This document shows positions 6,425 to 10,631 of a stretch of 10,631 nucleotides of DNA, piece by piece. Under the pieces are notes generated by a model. It was not told the DNA's origin and made no database searches. It saw only the letters and a list, made by a program, of their open reading frames with translations. Position 1 is the stretch's first letter. Every line of letters starts with the position of its first letter. This stretch comes from Candidatus Falkowiibacteriota bacterium (lineage in GTDB: Bacteria > Patescibacteriota > Patescibacteriia > Patescibacteriales > UBA12075), in assembly GCA_030600505.1 (NCBI GenBank), contig JAUVLY010000017.1:1-10631 (forward strand), given 5' to 3'. The position numbers were made by a program, and so were the translations under genes.

Positions 6425-6598
6425 TAAATTCCAAATAACAAATTACAAATAAATTCCAAATAACAAATATCAAATTCAAAATATTTATGATAAATAATAA
6501 TAATTTTGGTCATTGGGATTTTGAATTTGGAGCTTATTTGTTATTTGGTGCTTGTTATTTGGTGCTTTTCCAAATTTGGTGCTTGTTATTTATCATTT
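6425..6598. repeat. AT-rich inverted repeat array between mreC and mreD
   Basis: The left side has the 19-base unit TAAATTCCAAATAACAAAT twice (6425-6443 and 6450-6468). The right side has its complement ATTTGTTATTTGG (6536-6548) and the 14-base unit GTTATTTGGTGCTT twice in tandem (6540-6553, 6554-6567), plus a partial third copy (6574-6584). Inner arms 6471-6482 and 6518-6529 are exact reverse complements. The spacer therefore folds as a long, bulged hairpin. The order, an A-rich arm first and a T-rich arm second, is the same as in the repeats after secF and mreB, but the unit is unrelated. Nothing else is evident in this 201-base gap. Confidence 0.75.
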
Positions 6599-6611
6599 TT
6601 AATTAATAGAT

Positions 6612-7136
6612 ATGTATTATAAACTAGCAATAAATTTTACCTTAATTTTATTTTTAGTTATATTCCAGTTGTCTTTTATCAGAACTTTGCCTGGCTGGTT
6701 TATGTATTTGGATATAATTATTGTGTTTCTGGTATATATTGTTAGCCTGGCCCAGCCGCGGACGATTTGGTGGTGGGTAATAGGTACGGGCGCGCTTCTG
6801 GATTTTTTGGCTTTTACCCCATTTGGCTTCCATCTGCTTGGCGTCAGCGTGATGGCAATGGTGGTTTATTATTTAAAGAATAGTTATTTTACCAATCGCT
6901 CTCTTTATTCGTTTCTCGCCTTGACTGTTTCGGCTACTTTAAGCTATGGATTGTTGCTGGGTTTATTAAGTATAATAAGCGCGTTAGTGGCCAGTGCGCC
7001 GCTGGACATGTTTACTAGCCAATTTTTTTGGCTGGCCCAGAGTCGGGTGATAATTATGAATTTAATTTTTAGCGTATTATTCTTTTATCTAATAACAATT
7101 TTTACTAAACGCTATCGCCCGGTGTTTATAGATTAA
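6612..7136 (+). CDS. mreD: Rod-shape-determining membrane protein MreD
   Basis: MreD is an integral membrane part of the elongasome, beside MreC and PBP2. The 174-residue product is strongly hydrophobic with about six predicted membrane segments (near 6-23, 33-48, 54-70, 73-88, 97-125 and 146-166). The stretch GALLDFLAFTPFGFHLLGVS (60-79) is the usual MreD signature around the third and fourth helices. MreD is poorly conserved, so position between mreC and a PBP2 gene carries much of the assignment. The ATG has no Shine-Dalgarno sequence. The last base of the stop codon is the first base of the 53-base repeat that follows. Confidence 0.88.
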   Translation: MYYKLAINFTLILFLVIFQLSFIRTLPGWFMYLDIIIVFLVYIVSLAQPRTIWWWVIGTGALLDFLAFTPFGFHLLGVSVMAMVVYYLKNSYFTNRSLYSFLALTVSATLSYGLLLGLLSIISALVASAPLDMFTSQFFWLAQSRVIIMNLIFSVLFFYLITIFTKRYRPVFID

Positions 7137-7188
7137 TGTTGTTTTTGCTAGCGCAAAAAGCCGCACTACAAATGCGGCACATGCGAAT
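7136..7188 (-). repeat. Bipartite hairpin repeat between mreD and mrdA
   Basis: It is identical to 2865-2917 except for one base (A at 7165, G at 2894). It contains the hairpin TTTTTGC-TAGC-GCAAAAA and the stem GCCGC/GCGGC, and its - strand core is homologous to the repeats before secF. It fills most of the 70-base gap and ends 18 bases before the mrdA start codon. Confidence 0.88.
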
Positions 7189-7206
7189 AATGACAATAAT
7201 ATAAAA

Positions 7207-9240
7207 ATGAAAGGCTTTAAATATATAAAACCCAAGCGTCAATCCAGGGATGTTGACCCCTTTGTTATTCAAACCGGCAAGGGGAAAAGCGCCAAGCTGT
7301 CGATGGTAAATCGATGTAAATGGTCTGAAGACGTTTATATTGCCGATAAAGAAGAGCGGGAAACTATTGGACAAAATTTTAATATTAAAATATTACCTTG
7401 GCTGGCCTTGGCTTTGGTATTTTTTTTGGCAATTATTCTGGCTAAAACTGCCTGGTTGCAAGTTGTAAAAGGTGAATATTATTTCTCCTTGGCCGAGGGC
7501 AACCGTTTGCGGATCGAACGCGTTGAGCCCAGGCGGGGGGTAATATATGACCGTACCGGACGGACCCTGGTACGGAATAAGGCCAATTTTTTACTTTATT
7601 TTATCCCGGCTGATTTACCCCGCGGCGAGAACGAACTGCACAATATTATTGCCGCGATTAGCCGGATCATTAAAGATCCTGGTGAAGAAGAGATTTATAA
7701 AATTTTATCCGTGATTGAGGACCGGCGCAGTCTGGAGGCTTATCAACCCCTTTTTATAGTCGATAAGATTCCCTACGAAGAAGCAATGCGCTTGTACTTG
7801 GCCAGTGATAATTGGCCCGGAGTAGTACTTAGCCAAAAAACCAATCGTGAATATTTGGTTTACGGGATTGACAATCAGGACCAAAACACAAAAGTGGGGC
7901 ATTCTTTGTCCCATATTATCGGTTATACCGGCAAGATCAATCAGGATGAGCTGGATAGTTATGGCGGCGGATATTGGCCGATTGATTATATCGGCAAAAT
8001 GGGGATAGAATATTTTTGGGAAAATGAACTTAAAGGTGAAAGCGGCAAAAAACATATTGAGGTGGATGCGCTGGGTAAGGAGAAGAAGATCATTAAGCAA
8101 GCGGAGGCTCTGGACGGACACAATATTATTCTCTCGATTGATACTTACGTGCAGGTTAAATTGGAAGAGATTTTAATCAAGCAATTGGACGAGTTGGAAT
8201 TGACCCGTGGCGTGGCTGTAGTTTTGGATCCGTCAAACGGGGAGGTATTGGCTATGGTTAGCTTGCCGGCGTATGATAATAATGCTTTTGCCAGGGGTAT
8301 AAGCATTGATGATTATCAAACTTTGATTAGTCATAAAGACAAGCCTTTGTTTAATCGGGCAATAAGCGGGGAATATCCTTCCGGTTCAACGATAAAGCCG
8401 GTTTGGGCCGCGTCTGCGCTGGAAGAGAGGATAGTGAGTGAGTATACGAGCTTTTTGTCGGTTGGCGGGATTAGAATTGGACAATGGTTTTTTCCGGATT
8501 GGCGCGCGGGCGGCCACGGCCGGATAGATGTGCGCCGAGCGATTGCCGAATCGGTTAATACTTATTTTTATAATATTGGCGGCGGGTACGAAAATTTCCG
8601 CGGTTTGGGCGTAGACAGGATGGTAGAGTACGGCGAGCTTTTTGGCCTGGGTACGCAAACCGGCATTGATTTAGCTGGTGAAGCCAGCGGTTTTTTGCCG
8701 ACCAGGAGCTGGAAAGAAGAAGTAAAAGGCGAACGCTGGTATATCGGCGATACCTATCATATGGCCATCGGCCAGGGCGACCTTTTGGTTACTCCTTTGC
8801 AAGTGGCTTTGTTTACCAGTGTGTTTGCCAATGGCGGCAAGCTTTATCGGCCGCATTTTATCCATCAGGTACTTACCGGCGATGATAAGCCGTTTAGCGC
8901 GGTCCACTCCGAGTTGGTTCGCGAAGATTTTATTGATGCTTACAATATCCATGTTGTCCGCGAGGGTATGCGCCGCACTGTGACCGATGGCAGTGCCAGA
9001 AGCTTACAGAGTGTACCGACCGCGGTGGCCGGCAAGACCGGTACGGCCCAGTGGTCCAGTAAGAACGACCATCATGCCTGGTTTACCGGTTTTGCCCCAT
9101 TTGATAATCCTGAATTGGTAATTACCGTATTAATAGAAGAAGGCGGCGAGGGCTCGGACACGGCCGTACCGGTAGTACGGGAATTTTTAACCTGGTATTT
9201 TGGTGAATATAAGGGTAGCGAAACAAGGGTTGACGGATAA
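7207..9240 (+). CDS. mrdA: Class B penicillin-binding protein 2 (elongasome transpeptidase)
   Basis: PBP2 cross-links new peptidoglycan during lateral growth, with RodA as glycosyltransferase partner (no rodA in this window). The 677 residues show a cytoplasmic N-terminus of about 60, one membrane helix (about 62-82), the dimerisation region starting RIERVEPRRGVIYDRTGR (102-119), and the transpeptidase domain from about 310. The three active-site motifs are intact: SxxK as S394-T-I-K397, SxN as S449-V-N451 and KTG as K610-T-G612. YIGKMGIEYFWENELKGESG (261-280) is typical of PBP2. The ATG at 7207 gives a rather long cytoplasmic tail; ATG at 7303 (residue 33) is an alternative, and neither has a clear Shine-Dalgarno sequence. 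It is the last gene of the mre cluster, with a terminator 49 bases after the stop. Confidence 0.96.
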   Translation: MKGFKYIKPKRQSRDVDPFVIQTGKGKSAKLSMVNRCKWSEDVYIADKEERETIGQNFNIKILPWLALALVFFLAIILAKTAWLQVVKGEYYFSLAEGNRLRIERVEPRRGVIYDRTGRTLVRNKANFLLYFIPADLPRGENELHNIIAAISRIIKDPGEEEIYKILSVIEDRRSLEAYQPLFIVDKIPYEEAMRLYLASDNWPGVVLSQKTNREYLVYGIDNQDQNTKVGHSLSHIIGYTGKINQDELDSYGGGYWPIDYIGKMGIEYFWENELKGESGKKHIEVDALGKEKKIIKQAEALDGHNIILSIDTYVQVKLEEILIKQLDELELTRGVAVVLDPSNGEVLAMVSLPAYDNNAFARGISIDDYQTLISHKDKPLFNRAISGEYPSGSTIKPVWAASALEERIVSEYTSFLSVGGIRIGQWFFPDWRAGGHGRIDVRRAIAESVNTYFYNIGGGYENFRGLGVDRMVEYGELFGLGTQTGIDLAGEASGFLPTRSWKEEVKGERWYIGDTYHMAIGQGDLLVTPLQVALFTSVFANGGKLYRPHFIHQVLTGDDKPFSAVHSELVREDFIDAYNIHVVREGMRRTVTDGSARSLQSVPTAVAGKTGTAQWSSKNDHHAWFTGFAPFDNPELVITVLIEEGGEGSDTAVPVVREFLTWYFGEYKGSETRVDG

Positions 9241-9289
9241 GATTTTAATTGATAATATTACTAGAACATTCTTGATATCTTTGATAACT

Positions 9290-9313
9290 AAGCTCCGTAA
9301 TTTCGGAGCTTTT
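9290..9313 (+). terminator. Intrinsic terminator of the mre-mrdA cluster
   Basis: An eight-pair stem, AAGCTCCG (9290-9297) with CGGAGCTT (9304-9311), closes a six-base loop and runs into TTTT. The T-tract is short, so efficiency may be moderate. A separate AT-rich palindrome, TTCATTT/AAATGAA at 9335-9350, lies in the remaining gap and might belong to the control region of the next gene. Confidence 0.7.
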
Positions 9314-9384
9314 CGCGTATTCGGGGGTGTATCGTTCATTTAAAAATGAAATTTAAACATATATTTTTTTTACTCTAACTTGTG

Positions 9385-9393
9385 AAAAGGGGG
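9385..9393 (+). promoter_or_regulatory. Strong ribosome binding site that sets the start at 9400
   Basis: AAAAGGGGG ends six bases before ATG at 9400. This is ideal Shine-Dalgarno spacing and the only strong one in the window. It falls inside the frame that would begin at GTG 9382, so the ATG is the better start. Confidence 0.8.
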
Positions 9394-9399
9394 AAATTA

Positions 9400-9783
9400 A
9401 TGAAAGAAACTTTATTGTTTGACGTTATGGCTATTGGTAAATTTTATAAGGAGCCAGAAAAGATTAAGACGTGTATCGTTAATGGCTGCTCAGAAGATGT
9501 TGAGCCACCCGACTACGTTTGTGAAAAATGTATCGAAATTTATGGCGCTGATGCTCAATATCGGGGCCAAGCGACCATTGCTGCTAATCAAATTTACCAT
9601 AGCCATGGTATTAAAATTGAGTCTTTCCATAAAATGGTCAAGGACGCAATTGAGTTTTTAAAAGAAAATAATAAGGCGCGAAGAGCAGATGTTAGAAAGA
9701 GTTTGAAGGAAAAATGTAGATGGAAAAATCGGGAGGCCATTACTATGGCGGCTAGTATTGCCTGGTCGTACATGAGACAATAA
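9400..9783 (+). CDS. Hypothetical small four-cysteine protein
   Basis: I do not recognise this 127-residue protein. It has cysteines at 25, 30, 41 and 44 (CIVNGC, then CEKC) in a pattern that could bind zinc, followed by a mostly helical, basic C-terminal half (about 73-125: KARRADVRKSLKEKCRWK and neighbours). There is no signal peptide or membrane segment, so it is probably cytoplasmic, and RNA, DNA or protein binding is conceivable. It is flanked by terminators on both sides, so it is probably transcribed alone. It differs from its neighbours in having a strong Shine-Dalgarno sequence, which may mean high expression or a separate origin. The start ATG was preferred over GTG 9382 because the ribosome binding site overlaps the latter's first codons. 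It is very likely a real gene; function is unknown. Confidence 0.75.
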   Translation: MKETLLFDVMAIGKFYKEPEKIKTCIVNGCSEDVEPPDYVCEKCIEIYGADAQYRGQATIAANQIYHSHGIKIESFHKMVKDAIEFLKENNKARRADVRKSLKEKCRWKNREAITMAASIAWSYMRQ

Positions 9784-9797
9784 GTGAAGGTAATAAT

Positions 9798-9836
9798 GGG
9801 GATTTAACAAACAAAGTTAGATCCCCTTATTTTTTT
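9798..9836 (+). terminator. Intrinsic terminator after the small four-cysteine gene
   Basis: GGGGAT (9798-9803) pairs with ATCCCC (9821-9826), extended inward by TAAC with GTTA across one mismatch. TTATTTTTTT follows directly. It lies 14 bases after the stop codon and before the hrcA control region. Confidence 0.85.
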
Positions 9837-9853
9837 ATTTAATATTAGTAAAA

Positions 9854-9880
9854 TTAGCACTCTCTTGACAGGAGTGCTAA
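9854..9880. promoter_or_regulatory. CIRCE operator (HrcA binding site)
   Basis: TTAGCACTC (9854-9862) and GAGTGCTAA (9872-9880) are perfect nine-base arms with a nine-base spacer, exactly the known CIRCE consensus bound by the heat-shock repressor HrcA. It lies 88 bases before hrcA, so autoregulation is expected: repression at normal temperature and release when HrcA is inactivated during heat stress. Confidence 0.97.
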
Positions 9881-9892
9881 AAGTGATATAAT
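9865..9892 (+). promoter_or_regulatory. hrcA promoter embedded in CIRCE
   Basis: A consensus -35 TTGACA (9865-9870) lies inside the CIRCE spacer, and a consensus -10 TATAAT (9887-9892) follows after 16 bases. Bound HrcA would cover the -35 box directly. Transcription should start near 9899, leaving a leader of about 70 bases. Confidence 0.88.
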
Positions 9893-9921
9893 TATTATTG
9901 TTAAATATAATTATAACGCTT

Positions 9922-9957
9922 GGCACTAAAGTGCCTATTACCCGATCTAAAGATCGG
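9922..9957 (+). promoter_or_regulatory. Two hairpins in the hrcA leader
   Basis: GGCACTAAAGTGCC (9922-9935) and CCGATCTAAAGATCGG (9942-9957) are perfect short hairpins sharing the same TAAA loop. The second ends 11 bases before the hrcA ATG. GGT (9956-9958) could instead pair with ACC (9965-9967), so the region near the start may switch structure. A 5' stabiliser or a temperature-sensitive element are possibilities; none is shown. Confidence 0.55.
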
Positions 9958-9968
9958 TAGAAAGACCT

Positions 9969-10631
9969 ATGGACGAGAGAAAAAGGTTAATACTAAGTAC
10001 AATTATCATGGAGCATATAAAAACCGGGGCGCCGGTTGGCTCTGGAGTTTTAGTTGAAAAATATGAGCTGGATGTTTCCCCGGCCACTGTGCGCAATGAT
10101 ATGATGGCTCTGGAAGAAGAAGGCTATATTATCCAGCCTCACACCAGCGCCGGACGGGTGCCGACCGAAAAGGCTTATCATTTATTTATGGCCAGCCTGG
10201 GTAATAAGAAAATCAATAAAAACGACGAAAGTGATTTAACCAAAGTTCTTAATTCTAAAGATGAGGCTAATTTTCGGGAGACTGCCAAGAAGCTGGCTGA
10301 CCTAACCGACACAGCTGTTTTTTGGGCCTTTCACCGGTATAATGTTTATTACACCGGCATTTCCAACCTTTTTCAACAGCCTGAGTTTGCGGAGATCAAT
10401 GTTATCTATGATATATCCGGCGTAATTGACCGGATCGACGAAATTGTTGATGGAATGTTTGACCAAATAGATGTTGGCACGCATACTTTAATCGGCAGAG
10501 AGAATCCTTTTGGCCATATGTTTGGCACGATCATGGCCAAATACCAGCTAAAAGATAAAACCGGTATTGTTGGCCTTGTTGGTCCAATGCGAATGGATTA
10601 CGCCAGAAATCTGGCTTTAGTGGAGTTTGTT
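9969..10631 (+). CDS. hrcA: Heat-inducible transcription repressor HrcA (3' partial)
   Basis: HrcA represses chaperone genes by binding CIRCE. The frame is open for 221 codons to the window edge. The N-terminal winged helix (1 to about 75) has SPATVRNDMMALEEEGYI (37-54) and the wing HTSAGRVPTEKAY (58-70). The C-terminal part has the family motifs QQPEFAEIN (136-144), IGRENPFG (175-182) and VGPMRMDYAR (204-213). Compared with a typical HrcA of about 340 residues, roughly 100 residues are missing between ADLTDT (110-115) and the QQPEF motif, the place of the first GAF-like strands and the inserted dimerisation domain. The ATG at 9969 has only a weak AGAAAG upstream. The CIRCE and promoter upstream agree with the assignment. 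Judging from the motif position, only the last few dozen residues lie outside the window. Confidence 0.95.
   Translation, partial: MDERKRLILSTIIMEHIKTGAPVGSGVLVEKYELDVSPATVRNDMMALEEEGYIIQPHTSAGRVPTEKAYHLFMASLGNKKINKNDESDLTKVLNSKDEANFRETAKKLADLTDTAVFWAFHRYNVYYTGISNLFQQPEFAEINVIYDISGVIDRIDEIVDGMFDQIDVGTHTLIGRENPFGHMFGTIMAKYQLKDKTGIVGLVGPMRMDYARNLALVEFV

Noticed and set aside
9382..9399. GTG at 9382 as start of the small four-cysteine gene.
   Set aside because: The strong ribosome binding site AAAAGGGGG lies inside these codons and is correctly placed for ATG at 9400.
9419..9661. An 80-codon + strand frame overlapping the small four-cysteine gene.
   Set aside because: It is an out-of-frame shadow with no ribosome binding site, and the overlapping frame has the better start, cysteine pattern and terminator spacing.

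Overview
The window is a chromosomal housekeeping region of an AT-leaning bacterium. All genes lie on the + strand and use the standard code: eight long reading frames contain no in-frame TGA. I infer a member of the Candidate Phyla Radiation (Patescibacteria). The clues are a compact ProS with a four-cysteine module where the editing domain normally sits, a trimmed HrcA, a SecD carrying parvulin domains, mostly absent Shine-Dalgarno sequences, and spacers packed with palindromic repeats. No 16S gene is present, so this is a judgement from gene features only.

Layout. (1) 1-2634: secD (5' end outside the window) and secF, the membrane subunits that help the Sec translocon, closed by an intrinsic terminator at 2761-2787. 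(2) 2811-4169: a good sigma-70-type promoter and proS, prolyl-tRNA synthetase. (3) 4328-9240: mreB, mreC, mreD and a class B penicillin-binding protein of the PBP2/MrdA type, the core of a rod-shape (elongasome) cluster, closed by a terminator at 9290-9313. (4) 9400-9783: an unrecognised 127-residue protein with four cysteines, with its own strong ribosome binding site and terminator. (5) 9854 to the right edge: a textbook CIRCE operator overlapping a promoter, a leader with two hairpins, and hrcA (3' end outside the window), an autoregulated heat-shock repressor. grpE-dnaK-dnaJ probably follow, but this cannot be seen.

The genes are ordinary in identity, but the spacers are not. Almost every one holds an inverted-repeat structure. 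One family of hairpins occurs four times, next to the starts of secF, proS and mrdA, and shows a compensatory stem change between copies. Another element, upstream of mreB, is a pair of GAA-triloop hairpins whose only four differences form two compensatory base-pair changes. Long inverted repeats built from short tandem units follow secF, mreB and mreC. Several of these structures overlap stop codons. The best leads are the tandem parvulin domains in SecD and the structured intergenic repeat families. I do not see a CRISPR array, tRNA, rRNA, transposase or defence system.
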